This document shows, piece by piece, positions 26,123 to 34,202 of a stretch of DNA of 64,000 bases (positions are counted from its first letter, which is position 1; each line of letters begins with the position of its first letter). This DNA is from Catenulispora acidiphila DSM 44928 (GTDB lineage Bacteria; Actinomycetota; Actinomycetes; Streptomycetales; Catenulisporaceae). The translations under genes were made by a program, and so were the position numbers. Under the pieces are notes generated by a model, which saw nothing but the letters and a program-made list of their open reading frames with translations, had not been told where the DNA came from and ran no database searches. Where the stretch lies: positions 1,178,001 through 1,242,000 of the forward strand of contig NC_013131.1 in NCBI RefSeq assembly GCF_000024025.1, in the 5' to 3' direction.

Positions 26123-26430
26123 GCAGGCGGCGCATCGCGGTCAGGACGGCTCGGGACTGCTCGGGACTTGAGCCGGGAGAGCCTGTGGCCGCTCGGCAAA
26201 CGCTGCCGACTGTGCATGATTCACCACTACCTGTCGACACCGTGCAAACTCCACCGTAGACGCCGCCTCCCCCGATCCGAAATCTTCGTGTGCGAAGACG
26301 TGAGCCCGGAGGGGAACGCCGGCTCCCTGATGCAGCGGCCCGTCGGGCCGCGGCGACGCCGCAGCCTTGACTCCGAGGGAGCACATTGCCGCGGGTTCGG
26401 GCTGCGGTCAGACGATGAGGGGAGTTCGTG
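26123..26430. other. 308-bp spacer before the conservon
   Basis: No gene is supported here. The open frame at 26168-26431 has no ribosome site and a composition unlike a protein. The spacer holds the second copy of the 44-bp element, the conservon promoter region, and a GAGGGGAG ribosome site just before 26431. Confidence 0.6.
26218..26261. promoter_or_regulatory. 44-bp regulatory element, copy 2
   Basis: This is the plus-strand counterpart of 24494-24537: 33 of 44 positions agree over an ungapped alignment. It begins GATTCACCACTAC and ends CCACCGTAGAC, and lies about 170 bp before the first conservon gene. Confidence 0.6.
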
Positions 26431-27948
26431 ATGTCGGATCTGCCGTCAGGACGGCGTGGAAGCCCGAGCAGCAGGGACGCGCGAGACGTGCGGATGGCTG
26501 TTGGTCTCGCCCTGGCCGTCGGCGGTGGATGCGGGGCCGCGGTGATGTGGGCGATGCGCGGTGTGGGGTCCGCGCATCCCGAGATCGAGATCGCCGTGGT
26601 CGCCGCTTTCGGTCTGATCGCGTTGGTCCTGGCCTTCCTGATGATGAATCCCGCGCACGACGGGCATCGCACGCCGCGTCACCGCGAGCGCGAGATGGAA
26701 GCCCTGCGCGCTCGCCTCGAGGCGGCGTGGACGGCGCACCTGGGCCAGCTTCTGGTCGCCGCCGCGGAACGCCTCGCCCGCGACCGGCCGGAGATCGAGG
26801 TCCAAGCCGTGGAGAGCGGGTTGGCCACCGGAGGCATCGCCGGGATCGAGGCCGCGATCACGGCACTGGTCGCGCCTGCCGCCTACCCGTCCTCGCCGGA
26901 GGCCTCGCAGATCCAAGCGGACGCGTCGATGACGATCGCCCGCCGCGTCCTGGCTCTGATCGTCCGGGTGCTGCGGCAACTCGACGCGCTCGAGCGCGAA
27001 ACCGAGGATCCGGCGGCCTTGAAGTCCTTGTTCGTCATCGACGAGCAGGTGACGCGCATCCGCCGGGCCGTCGAGACGCTGGCGGTGTTCGGCGGCGTCG
27101 CCCCGCGCACGGCCACCCGGCCGGTCGCCGTGAACACGGTGCTGCGCCAGGCCGTCGCCGAGATCGAGGACTACCGGCGGGTGCAGATCCTGCCGCCGGC
27201 GCTGGGCCGGGTCCACGGCGTCGCCGCGGCCGACATCATCCACCTGATCGCCGAGCTGGTCGAGAACGCCGCGAAGTTCTCGCGGCCCGGAACCGAGGTG
27301 ACGGTTCGCGTCCAGGAGGTCTCCGCCGGCATCGCGATCGACATCGACGACCGCGGACTGGGCATGGACCGCCAAGAGTGCGAGCGCGTGTGCGCGCTGC
27401 TGGCCGGGCTCGACCCGGAGCAGGCCGCGCAGCGGCTGCGCGACGGGCAACTCGGCTACCTGGCGTCCGCGCGCTTCGCCGCCCGCCACGGCATCGCGGT
27501 GCGGGTGTCCTCGAATGTCGTCGGCGGTCTGCACGCCCTGGTTCTGCTGCCGCACGCGGTCCTGGAAGCCGGTCCGGTCGTCGCCGAACCCGTCGTCGAG
27601 GTTCCCCGGGAGTACCGGACCCCGGTGGCCGTCATCCCTGAGGCGCGCTCGGCGGTTCTGACTCCCGCCGCGCACCGGGCGGTCGCGCAGAACGGCAGCG
27701 CGCAGCCGGCCCGGACCATCATTCCCGGCGGGCGCCCGCCGCTGCCCCGGCGCGAGGGCAGCTACCTGCTGCCGCAGCCCGCCACCCCCGAGACTGCCTC
27801 GCCCGAGTCCGCACGGGGGGACTCGGGCGAGGCTGCGTTCACCCCCGGTCTGCTGGCCGGCTACCGGAACGGCTACCAGTCCGGCGTCGACACCTGGACC
27901 GGCGAGGACGGCACGAACGAGTACGAGCCGCCCCGAGAGGACAGGTGA
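26431..27948 (+). CDS. CvnA-like membrane histidine-kinase-like ATPase
   Basis: A 505-residue protein of the conservon sensor class. Two membrane segments (about residues 22-44 and 54-74) are followed by a helical dimerisation region and a GHKL ATPase domain. That domain has the N-box IIHLIAELVENAAKFSRPGTEV (about 268-290), the G1 box DIDDRGLGM (about 306-314) and the G2-like LGYLASARFAARHGI. The phospho-acceptor His region is not obvious, as in other CvnA proteins. The Pro/Ala-rich C-terminus looks disordered. The GTG three bases upstream is an alternative start. It is first gene of a five-gene operon. Confidence 0.88.
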   Translation: MSDLPSGRRGSPSSRDARDVRMAVGLALAVGGGCGAAVMWAMRGVGSAHPEIEIAVVAAFGLIALVLAFLMMNPAHDGHRTPRHREREMEALRARLEAAWTAHLGQLLVAAAERLARDRPEIEVQAVESGLATGGIAGIEAAITALVAPAAYPSSPEASQIQADASMTIARRVLALIVRVLRQLDALERETEDPAALKSLFVIDEQVTRIRRAVETLAVFGGVAPRTATRPVAVNTVLRQAVAEIEDYRRVQILPPALGRVHGVAAADIIHLIAELVENAAKFSRPGTEVTVRVQEVSAGIAIDIDDRGLGMDRQECERVCALLAGLDPEQAAQRLRDGQLGYLASARFAARHGIAVRVSSNVVGGLHALVLLPHAVLEAGPVVAEPVVEVPREYRTPVAVIPEARSAVLTPAAHRAVAQNGSAQPARTIIPGGRPPLPRREGSYLLPQPATPETASPESARGDSGEAAFTPGLLAGYRNGYQSGVDTWTGEDGTNEYEPPREDR

Positions 27949-27952
27949 GACC

Positions 27953-28381
27953 GTGAGCGCGACGAACCCGCCGCAAGATCTCGACTGGCTGCTCGGGCGG
28001 ATCGTGGAACGGCTGCCCGACGCCCGCGCGGCCGTGCTCGCCTCCGCCGACGGCGTGCGGACCCACCGGTACGGCGTCGACGAGGACGACGGCGACCGGC
28101 TCGCCGCCATCGCTGTCGGGCTGTACTCCCTCGGCCGCGGCATCGGACGGTTCGGCGGCCACAGCACCGACGTGGTGCGGCAGGTGATCGTCGAGCACGC
28201 CGACGCGCTGCTGTTCGTCGCCGGCGCCGCGCCCGGAACCGTCGTCGCCGTGCTCACCACCCCCGACGCCGACTCCGGACTGGTCGGCCACGAGATGGCG
28301 CAGGCCGTCGCCGCTGTGGCCAAGCATCTGACGACCGCGCGCCGCGGCAGCTCCGGCGGGCTCGACGGGTCCGGTCCGTGA
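27953..28381 (+). CDS. CvnB-like roadblock/LC7 protein
   Basis: A 142-residue roadblock/LC7 protein. The core DLDWLLGRIVERLPDARAAVLASADGVRTHRYG is typical, with VVRQVIVEHADALLFVAGAAPGTVVAVLTTPDADSG in the second half. In conservons such proteins act with the small GTPase, probably as regulator or exchange partner at the membrane sensor. GTG start four bases after the CvnA stop; its own stop overlaps the next start (GTGA). Confidence 0.9.
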   Translation: MSATNPPQDLDWLLGRIVERLPDARAAVLASADGVRTHRYGVDEDDGDRLAAIAVGLYSLGRGIGRFGGHSTDVVRQVIVEHADALLFVAGAAPGTVVAVLTTPDADSGLVGHEMAQAVAAVAKHLTTARRGSSGGLDGSGP

Positions 28382-28761
28382 TGGGCCGGGTGCAGGACGC
28401 GGGAACGCCGTGGGACGAGGACGACGACATCGACCGGTTGCGTCTGTACTCCCTCACCGGCGGACGCACGGTGCCCACACGCTCTCTGGACCTCGCGTCG
28501 CTGGTGCACGTCGCCTCCGGGGACCCGCCGCAGATGGACGGCGAGCACGCGCAGATCCATGCCCTGTGCCGCGTCGAGGCCCGCTCCATCGCCGAACTGG
28601 CCGGTCTGCTGCGCCAGCCCGCCACCGTCGTCAAAATCCTGGTCTGCGACCTGCTCGATGCCGGAGCCCTGAGCCATGCCACGCCCGACTTCGAGTCCGA
28701 CCCGACCGACCTGAAACTCCTGGAGCGCGTCCTTGCCGGCCTCCGTGAAATCTCCTTCTGA
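28378..28761 (+). CDS. CvnC-like DUF742 protein
   Basis: A 127-residue DUF742 protein. It shows the conserved RLYSLTGGRTVPT at residues 21-33, then a winged-helix-like region (ALCRVEARSIAELAGLLRQPATVVKILVCDLLDAGAL). DUF742 proteins form the third member of the Cvn set; their mechanism is unclear. The start codon overlaps the CvnB stop, indicating coupling; an ATG directly after the GTG may also be used. Confidence 0.9.
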   Translation: MMGRVQDAGTPWDEDDDIDRLRLYSLTGGRTVPTRSLDLASLVHVASGDPPQMDGEHAQIHALCRVEARSIAELAGLLRQPATVVKILVCDLLDAGALSHATPDFESDPTDLKLLERVLAGLREISF

Positions 28762-29353
28762 CCCCCCGAGTCCCGAAGCCCGCCCGGCCGTCATGAAGAT
28801 CCTGATCGTGGGCGGATACGGCGTGGGCAAGACCACCCTGGTCGGCGCCATCAGCGAGATCGAACCGCTGACCACCGAGGCGGACGTCACCGAGGCCTCC
28901 ACCGAGCGGGATCCGATCGTCGGGATCGAGTCCAAGACCACCACCACGGTCGCCCTTGACTTCGGCCGGATCACCCTGCGCCGGCGCTGGCTTCAGTTGC
29001 TGCTGTTCGGCGCGCCGGGCCAGCCGCGGTTCTGGTTCATGTGGGACGACCTCGCCACCGGCGCGCTCGGCGCCGTGGTCCTGGCCGACACCCGCCGGCT
29101 CGCCGACTGCTTCGCCGTGGTCGAGTACTGCGAGCAGCGCCGGTTGCCGTTCGTCATCGCGGTCAACGAGTTCGACCACGCCGACCGGTATCTGGCCGAC
29201 GAAGTGCGCGACGCGCTCGGAATCCCGACGCAGGTGCCGGTCCTGCGGTGCGACGCCCGCGATCCCGCCTCGGTGCACGCCGTGCTGGTCGCCTTGGCCG
29301 AGCACGCCTTGGCCGTCCGCCGCGCCCAACGCTCACCTTCACGAAAGGACTGA
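28745..29353 (+). CDS. CvnD-like small GTPase
   Basis: A protein of about 202 residues with a Ras-like fold. The P-loop is GGYGVGKTTLVGA (about residues 23-35), switch II is FGAPGQPRFWFMW, and the base-specificity motif is NEFD in place of the usual NKxD, as in other Cvn GTPases. It is the signalling output of the conservon. The GTG start chosen overlaps the DUF742 gene; an ATG at 28793 just before the P-loop strand is possible but would leave no N-terminal extension. Confidence 0.9.
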   Translation: MKSPSDPPSPEARPAVMKILIVGGYGVGKTTLVGAISEIEPLTTEADVTEASTERDPIVGIESKTTTTVALDFGRITLRRRWLQLLLFGAPGQPRFWFMWDDLATGALGAVVLADTRRLADCFAVVEYCEQRRLPFVIAVNEFDHADRYLADEVRDALGIPTQVPVLRCDARDPASVHAVLVALAEHALAVRRAQRSPSRKD

Positions 29354-29355
29354 CC

Positions 29356-29943
29356 ATGGCCACGATCGACGGATCCGGACGCCTCCTGCTCACCCCCGAG
29401 GAACCGGAGCAGGCAGGCCAGGCGCGCGAATCCCTGCAGGCCGAACGCGGACTCGCACCGAGCCCGGACCCTGGTCTGGACGCCTTCGCCGCCGATCTCG
29501 CACGGGCCGCGGCCGAACTGACCGGTGCCGAGACGCTGCCCTTTGCGATGGTCAACCTGATCGGCGTCGGCCAGGAACAGTACTTCACCGGTCTGCACGT
29601 ACCGGAAGGTCCCGACGGGGAGAAGCCCGATATAGGGCGGACCATGGAGCGCGACCTCGGATATTGCGTCCACGCGCTGGACCGGGGCAAGGCGCTGGTT
29701 CTGGAGGACGTCTCCGACACCGCGCGTTACGCCACCAACGGTGTCGTGGGTGGCATCGGGGTCCGCACGTACCTCGGCGCCCCCCTGATCGACGAGGAAA
29801 CCGGCATCGCGTACGGCACGATCTGCGTCGTGGACACCGAACCGCGCCTGTGGGGCAAGGAGGGCCTCGAGCTCATCCGCCGCTCCCGCGACCAGCTGGC
29901 ACGCTATCTCGAAGCCCGCAAGGACACCTCGCGCGTGATCTGA
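29356..29943 (+). CDS. GAF-domain protein, last gene of the conservon
   Basis: A 195-residue cytoplasmic protein dominated by one GAF domain (about residues 45-185): LPFAMVNLIGVGQEQYFTGLHVPEG, then DLGYCVHALDRGKALVLEDVSDTARYATN, then RTYLGAPLIDEETGIAYGTICVVDTEPR. The Cys in DLGYCVHA and the surrounding motif are typical of GAF domains that bind a cofactor or small molecule. It is two bases past the GTPase stop with AAAGGA as ribosome site. It may be a ligand sensor feeding the conservon, replacing the P450 found as the fifth gene in some Streptomyces conservons. Confidence 0.85.
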   Translation: MATIDGSGRLLLTPEEPEQAGQARESLQAERGLAPSPDPGLDAFAADLARAAAELTGAETLPFAMVNLIGVGQEQYFTGLHVPEGPDGEKPDIGRTMERDLGYCVHALDRGKALVLEDVSDTARYATNGVVGGIGVRTYLGAPLIDEETGIAYGTICVVDTEPRLWGKEGLELIRRSRDQLARYLEARKDTSRVI

Positions 29944-29953
29944 CGGCGCGAAC

Positions 29954-29996
29954 AGCCCTCACGTACCGGCACCGATTCTGGTGCGGCGTGAGGGCT
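29954..29996. terminator. Terminator of the conservon operon
   Basis: 10-bp outer arms AGCCCTCACG and CGTGAGGGCT enclose an inner stem GCACC/GGTGC with a 6-base loop, 11 bases past the GAF stop. Confidence 0.8.
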
Positions 29997-30037
29997 TTGT
30001 CGTGGCGTTGGCCGTGACATCAGCTGTGACAGCAGAA

Positions 30038-30074
30038 GGCCGGCCCGCGAGCCGTGAGGCGTCGCGAGCCGGCC
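30038..30074. terminator. Terminator of the secreted peptidase gene
   Basis: Arms GGCCGGCCCGCGA and TCGCGAGCCGGCC pair at 12 of 13 positions, just past the stop of the leftward gene at 30093. Confidence 0.7.
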
Positions 30075-30092
30075 GGTAGGAATCTGCCAGGC

Positions 30093-31727
30093 TCAGCTGG
30101 TGGCGGAGGCGATCAGATCCTGACCCTCTTCCAGCAGCTTGCTGTGCTGCGTGGCGGCCTTGGCGCTCGCCGACAGCGCCGGCGCCGGCGGAGCCTCGTC
30201 CGAGCACACGGTGCCCGGCTTCGGCAGCGTCAGGTCGGCGAGGTAGGTGGCGGTCGCGTCGGTCGCGCAGGCGCTCCGGCCGAAGGCGGTGTGGCCCTCA
30301 GCGTCGAACGTCAGCAGTTCGGCGTTGTCGAAGGTGTGCGAGAGCGTGACAGCGTCCTGGTACGGGGTGTCCGGGTCGTGCGTGGTGCCCAGGACGAGGA
30401 TCGGCGCCGAGCCGGCCGCGCGGTAGGAACCGCTGTAGCGGCTGACGCGGGGGACCTGCCACTGGACGCACGCCGGGGCGCTGTTCTGGTCGTACATCGG
30501 CGGCGCGTAGGCCCACGGGGTACCGAGCAGCGGGGCGGCCTGGGAGCTGACCGTGACGTGCAGCTTCAGCTGCGAGATGCTGGTCGGGAAGTTCCGGTCG
30601 TTGCAGGAGACCACGGTGTTCGGGTTCAGCTGCGCGAAGCTGGCCGGGGACGGCGGGCTGAGCAGGAACGAGCTCGGGTCGTGCAGCTGGGCCTGGCGCA
30701 GCGCCTGGCCGAACGCGGGCCAGATCACCTTGCCGGAGTCCATGTTGAACAGCAGGCGGTAGGCCAGGGTGAAGCCGTTGGCCACCTTGCCGCTGGGCAG
30801 CGTGACCGGGTTGGCGTCCAGGTCGGCCTTCAGGGCGGTGAACTCCGCCTTGGAGTTCCCGTCGCCGAAGCCGCACTGCGACTGGTTCTGGTCGCACCAG
30901 GTGAGGAAGTCGTTCATCCCCGCGTCCAGCGCGAGGTACTGCGGGAAGTCGTACGCGTAAGGGTTGTTCGCGTAGCTGTTCGGGTCGTAGGCGCCGTCCA
31001 GAGCCATGGCGCGGACCCGGCTGGGGAACATCGAGGCGTAGACCGTGCCGACGTACGTGCCGAACGAGCGGCCGTAGAACGTCAGCTGCTGCTCGCCCAG
31101 AGCCTGGCGCAGCAGATCGATGTCCCGGGCGACGTACGCCGTGCCGAACAGGCCGGCGGTGTCGCCGAGGTTCTTCAGGCAGTTCTGGTCGTAGTCCGCG
31201 CCGACCTTGACGGCGTTGTCGAACGCGCCAGGACCGGGAACGCCCTTGGCGGCGCTGACGGCCGCGCTGTACTGGGAGTCGGTGTAGCACACGACCGGCG
31301 AGCTGGTCTGGATGCCGCGCGGGTCGAAGCTGACGACGTCGAACTTGTTCTGCAGCTCGGTCGGCAGGTCGCCCCAGCTGTCCCGGGCGAAGTCCAGACC
31401 GCTGCTGCCGGGCCCGCCGGGCTCCATCCACAGGGTGCCCACGCGCTGGCTCGGGTCGGCCGCGAGGTGCCGGATCATGTGCAGGGTGATGGTGCGGCCG
31501 TGCGGGTCGCGGTAGTCCAGCGGCACCGCTGCGTCAGAGCACTGGAAGCCGCCGCTGCAGTCCGTCCAGTTCAACGTGGGAACCGGCGGCTGGCTCTGGT
31601 CCGCCGCTGACGGACTGGCCGCCGCGATACCGGCGCCCAGGCCGGTGGCGAGGACCGCCGCTGCCAGGACGGCGCTGAGCCGGGTCCTGGTACGGGAGCG
31701 GCGGGATGTACCCCCATGGATGTTCAA
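30093..31727 (-). CDS. Secreted tripeptidyl-peptidase-like alpha/beta hydrolase
   Basis: A 544-residue exported hydrolase of the actinomycete Tap/SlpD-SlpE type, which removes N-terminal peptides from secreted proteins. A long basic signal peptide (SRRSRTRTRLSAVLAAAVLATGLGAGIAAA) is followed by WMEPGGPGSSG (oxyanion region). The nucleophile motif is GRSFGTYVG, the Asp is in GTTHDPDTPY, and the His is in AEGHTAFGRS. All three catalytic residues are present. Several Cys pairs suggest disulfides. It has its own promoter in the 250-bp spacer upstream and a terminator downstream; the substrate is inferred from the family. Confidence 0.88.
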   Translation of the reverse strand: MNIHGGTSRRSRTRTRLSAVLAAAVLATGLGAGIAAASPSAADQSQPPVPTLNWTDCSGGFQCSDAAVPLDYRDPHGRTITLHMIRHLAADPSQRVGTLWMEPGGPGSSGLDFARDSWGDLPTELQNKFDVVSFDPRGIQTSSPVVCYTDSQYSAAVSAAKGVPGPGAFDNAVKVGADYDQNCLKNLGDTAGLFGTAYVARDIDLLRQALGEQQLTFYGRSFGTYVGTVYASMFPSRVRAMALDGAYDPNSYANNPYAYDFPQYLALDAGMNDFLTWCDQNQSQCGFGDGNSKAEFTALKADLDANPVTLPSGKVANGFTLAYRLLFNMDSGKVIWPAFGQALRQAQLHDPSSFLLSPPSPASFAQLNPNTVVSCNDRNFPTSISQLKLHVTVSSQAAPLLGTPWAYAPPMYDQNSAPACVQWQVPRVSRYSGSYRAAGSAPILVLGTTHDPDTPYQDAVTLSHTFDNAELLTFDAEGHTAFGRSACATDATATYLADLTLPKPGTVCSDEAPPAPALSASAKAATQHSKLLEEGQDLIASATS

Positions 31728-31908
31728 TGCACAACCCTTCTGGTGGCGCAGAAACGTTCCACGCCTGACGGTGTGGCCGATGTGGTCGGTGTGATTGGTC
31801 CCCGAAAGTAAAGCAGTAAACAGCGACAGAATCTCTAGTTGTTTACATCTTGATGCTTGGATGCGAGGTCGGAGCGCTTGCCGAGGTAAGCGATGAACGC
31901 CAGAAACC

Positions 31909-31936
31909 CCACCCCGGGGAGTCTGTCCCGGGGTGG
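31909..31936. terminator. Terminator of the AMIN-like protein gene
   Basis: 10-bp arms CCACCCCGGG and CCCGGGGTGG with an 8-base loop, 41 bases past the stop of the leftward gene. Confidence 0.75.
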
Positions 31937-31977
31937 AGCGGTGTGTCGGCGGTGCGCGCTCCGGCGTGAATCAGACG

Positions 31978-32463
31978 TCAGTGGGCGACGTCGATCGCCA
32001 GCTGGGTCGAGCTGAGCACCGTGACGGTGTAGCTGGAGGCGTGGCTCAGGCCGATGCCGACCTGGGTGTAGCCCTCGTAGGAGCTCAGCTCCGCCACCGC
32101 GGCGACTTCCGGGTCGCCGGTGGTGATCTCGCTCGGGCCGCTGAAGCCGACGATGTCCGAGGGCTGAAGCTCGACGTCGAGGTAGGTGTTCGAGTTCGGC
32201 AGCGTGACGTCCTTGCCCGAGCCGCCGCCCATCAGCTCGTCCGTGGGCGTCACGGTGTAGCCCGGGATGCTGCTCACGGTGAGGATGACCCGGTCGTAGG
32301 TCGCGTGTGACTGCACGCTCAGTCCGAGCAGGTGCGCGGTGGACTGAGCGGTGTTCGTGGCCGCGCTGGCCGGCAGTGCGGTGGCCAGACCCAGGCAGAT
32401 GGTGCCCAGAACCGTCGCGGCCTGCCGGCTGCCGCGCCCCGTTGCCCCGTATTTCGACAGCAT
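31978..32463 (-). CDS. Secreted AMIN-like domain protein
   Basis: A 161-residue exported protein. The signal peptide (SRQAATVLGTICLGLATALPASAAT) precedes a beta-rich domain with HATYDRVILTVSSIPGYTV and a C-terminal SSTQLAIDVAH. This matches the small actinobacterial AMIN-like proteins, whose domain is thought to bind cell-wall glycans. The start is the ATG with GAGAGGC upstream; the open frame continues 59 codons further but without signal features. Monocistronic, with a promoter region that includes a 12-bp palindrome, GTACC-AA-GGTAC, at 32522-32533. Confidence 0.7.
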   Translation of the reverse strand: MLSKYGATGRGSRQAATVLGTICLGLATALPASAATNTAQSTAHLLGLSVQSHATYDRVILTVSSIPGYTVTPTDELMGGGSGKDVTLPNSNTYLDVELQPSDIVGFSGPSEITTGDPEVAAVAELSSYEGYTQVGIGLSHASSYTVTVLSSTQLAIDVAH

Positions 32464-32662
32464 GTTGCTATGCCTCTCTGCATTGCGCGCGAGACCCCGC
32501 GCGCCCGGTCCCTTAACCGGTGTACCAAGGTACCTATACACGAGGACTGAGGCATATTGAACTTTGGTGGAGGTGCGGTACGTGCGCTGGTCAGCGCCTG
32601 AGGACTCCGGAATGGCAGACGGAAACCCGCCAAACCGCATCCGGCAGCCGCTGACGCCGCCG

Positions 32663-32680
32663 CTTCAACGATCGTTGAAG
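32663..32680. promoter_or_regulatory. Perfect 18-bp palindrome upstream of LuxR gene
   Basis: CTTCAACGA-TCGTTGAAG is perfectly symmetrical over 18 bp and lies about 80 bp before the LuxR-type regulator. It is a likely operator for that dimeric regulator; binding is inferred. Confidence 0.7.
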
Positions 32681-32760
32681 TACTTGTCCGAGCCGGCTGT
32701 CACCCGCACGCTGTCACTGCGTGCGGCAGGACGCACGTGGTCACTGTTTGTGCATCGGGG

Positions 32761-33354
32761 ATGTTGAAAGTGATGATGTGTCAATGCGCCGAGGAGTCGG
32801 CCGCGACCTCTTTGGATGCCCGCGACTATCGGAATCTGCTGTCGGTATTGGCGGATGCGTCCGGGTTCTCCGATTATCGATTCTTCGAACAGCTGGGGGA
32901 GTCGCTCTCCCGTCACCTCGGGTGGACCGATGCCGTGGTGCTGGACCTCGCCGATGTCAGCCCTCTGATCAGCGAGAACGGCGTCACGAAGCTGAGCGAC
33001 CTGTTTGGGCGCATTGACGCCGGAGCGGCGGGTTCGGCCCTCATCCGCCGCAACGCCCCGGACGAAGCGAGCATCGACGAGCGTGAGATAGCGCTGATGG
33101 AACTTCTGGCCCAGTATCTGTCCCCGCGCCTGCGCGAGTATTTCGTGCGCTCGAAGGAAGTCCGCGACGGCAGCTCACTGACCGATCGCGAAGCACAGGT
33201 GGTACGGCTCGTCGCGCAAGGGATGAGCAACCGCCTCATCGCCGCTGAGCTTCATATCCGCGTCGACACCGTCAAGAAGCACGTGATGTCCGCGATGCAG
33301 AAGACGGGCGCCGGCAATCGGACTCAGCTGGCGCTTATCCATCTGCGGAGTTGA
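32761..33354 (+). CDS. LuxR-type response regulator without receiver domain
   Basis: A protein of about 197 residues. A helical N-terminal domain of about 130 residues has no recognised receiver or autoinducer-binding motif. A LuxR/GerE helix-turn-helix follows: LTDREAQVVRLVAQGMSNRLIAAELHIRVDTVKKHVMSAMQKTGAGNRTQLAL. Two in-frame ATGs at 32773 and 32776 are alternative starts (GAAAG precedes the latter). The N-terminal domain may bind a ligand or partner. The gene is monocistronic, with a perfect palindrome in its promoter, so it is likely self-regulated. Confidence 0.82.
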   Translation: MLKVMMCQCAEESAATSLDARDYRNLLSVLADASGFSDYRFFEQLGESLSRHLGWTDAVVLDLADVSPLISENGVTKLSDLFGRIDAGAAGSALIRRNAPDEASIDEREIALMELLAQYLSPRLREYFVRSKEVRDGSSLTDREAQVVRLVAQGMSNRLIAAELHIRVDTVKKHVMSAMQKTGAGNRTQLALIHLRS

Positions 33355-33362
33355 GTCCACCC

Positions 33363-33382
33363 GAGTTCTGATATCAGAGCTC
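33363..33382. repeat. 20-bp palindrome after the LuxR gene
   Basis: GAGtTCTGATATCAGAgCTC pairs at 18 of 20 positions with no loop, starting 9 bases past the LuxR stop. It may be a weak terminator or a protein-binding site. Confidence 0.5.
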
Positions 33383-33508
33383 TGAATCGCATCAGCGACT
33401 ACTGCTACCGGCCGCTCCGTAAACGCGAGAAGTCGGCATGGGAGCACCTTTGGTGGTCGCCGGGGTGGTGGTGGTCCACCGCGGGGGACTCACGAACACC
33501 GCGCGCGG

Positions 33509-34045
33509 CTACCGTGCGGTGCGATAGTCGGCGAGCACGTAGCCGCTGGGCGTCGTGACGCTGCGGATCGTCTCGAAGCGCATCTGCGGGAGTCCGTCCA
33601 GGAGCCGGCGTCCGTGGCCGGCGACCACCGGGGCGATCGCCAGGCGCAGTTCGTCGACGACGCCGGCGGCGAGCAGCGCTTGGTTGAGCCTGATGCTGGC
33701 GTGGACGCCGATGTCCTCTCCGGCGGAGTTCTTGAGGTCCTGGACGAACTCGACCAGGTCGCCGTCGATCACCGTCGTGTTGTGCCACTCGCTCTCCAGC
33801 GGCGTGGACGTCGCGACGTACTTGGGGACCGTGTTGATGAACGTGGCGAAGGGCTCGATCTCGCTGCCCGGCCAGAACGCGGACCACTCGTCATAGCTGC
33901 GGCGCCCGAGGATGACCGCGTCCTGGGTGGCGATGATGGCCTCGCCGTGGGCGTCCACCACGTCGTCCCAGCCGACGATGAACTTGTCGGCGTCCTCGGC
34001 GACGCCGTCGAGGGACAGGAACAGGGTCGAGACGAGCTTGCGCAT
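33509..34045 (-). CDS. Dihydrofolate reductase-like (RibD C-terminal) protein
   Basis: A 178-residue protein of the RibD C-terminal/DHFR-fold family. The start LVSTLFLSLDGVAED, the cofactor strand AVILGRRSYDEWSAFWPG (position of the family's GR(x)T/Y motif) and the end VVAGHGRRLLDGLPQMRFE are typical. Such proteins reduce unknown substrates with NADPH. The ribosome site is GGAGGACC. It lies opposite the DHA2 exporter with a 157-bp shared promoter region, so the two may be co-regulated; no operator is evident. Confidence 0.88.
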   Translation of the reverse strand: MRKLVSTLFLSLDGVAEDADKFIVGWDDVVDAHGEAIIATQDAVILGRRSYDEWSAFWPGSEIEPFATFINTVPKYVATSTPLESEWHNTTVIDGDLVEFVQDLKNSAGEDIGVHASIRLNQALLAAGVVDELRLAIAPVVAGHGRRLLDGLPQMRFETIRSVTTPSGYVLADYRTAR

Positions 34046-34202
34046 GGGGTCCTCCAGGTAGGCGGGTCGCTATCGGGTCAGACGATGCCGGGCGCCGAGA
34101 CTCATCGGTGCGTCCGCGGAAAGAGTTTTGCCAGGCTGTGTCGGATCCGGTCGGGGGCGTTCGTAGTCGTGCTGAGAGCCCCGACAAGGAAGGACGTTCG
34201 GC

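Noticed and set aside
26168-26431. 87-codon open frame before the conservon
   Set aside because: No ribosome site and Arg-rich composition; it overlaps the 44-bp regulatory element.
26446-28974. Minus-strand open frame of 842 codons opposite the conservon
   Set aside because: It covers four recognised conservon genes and has no conserved motif.
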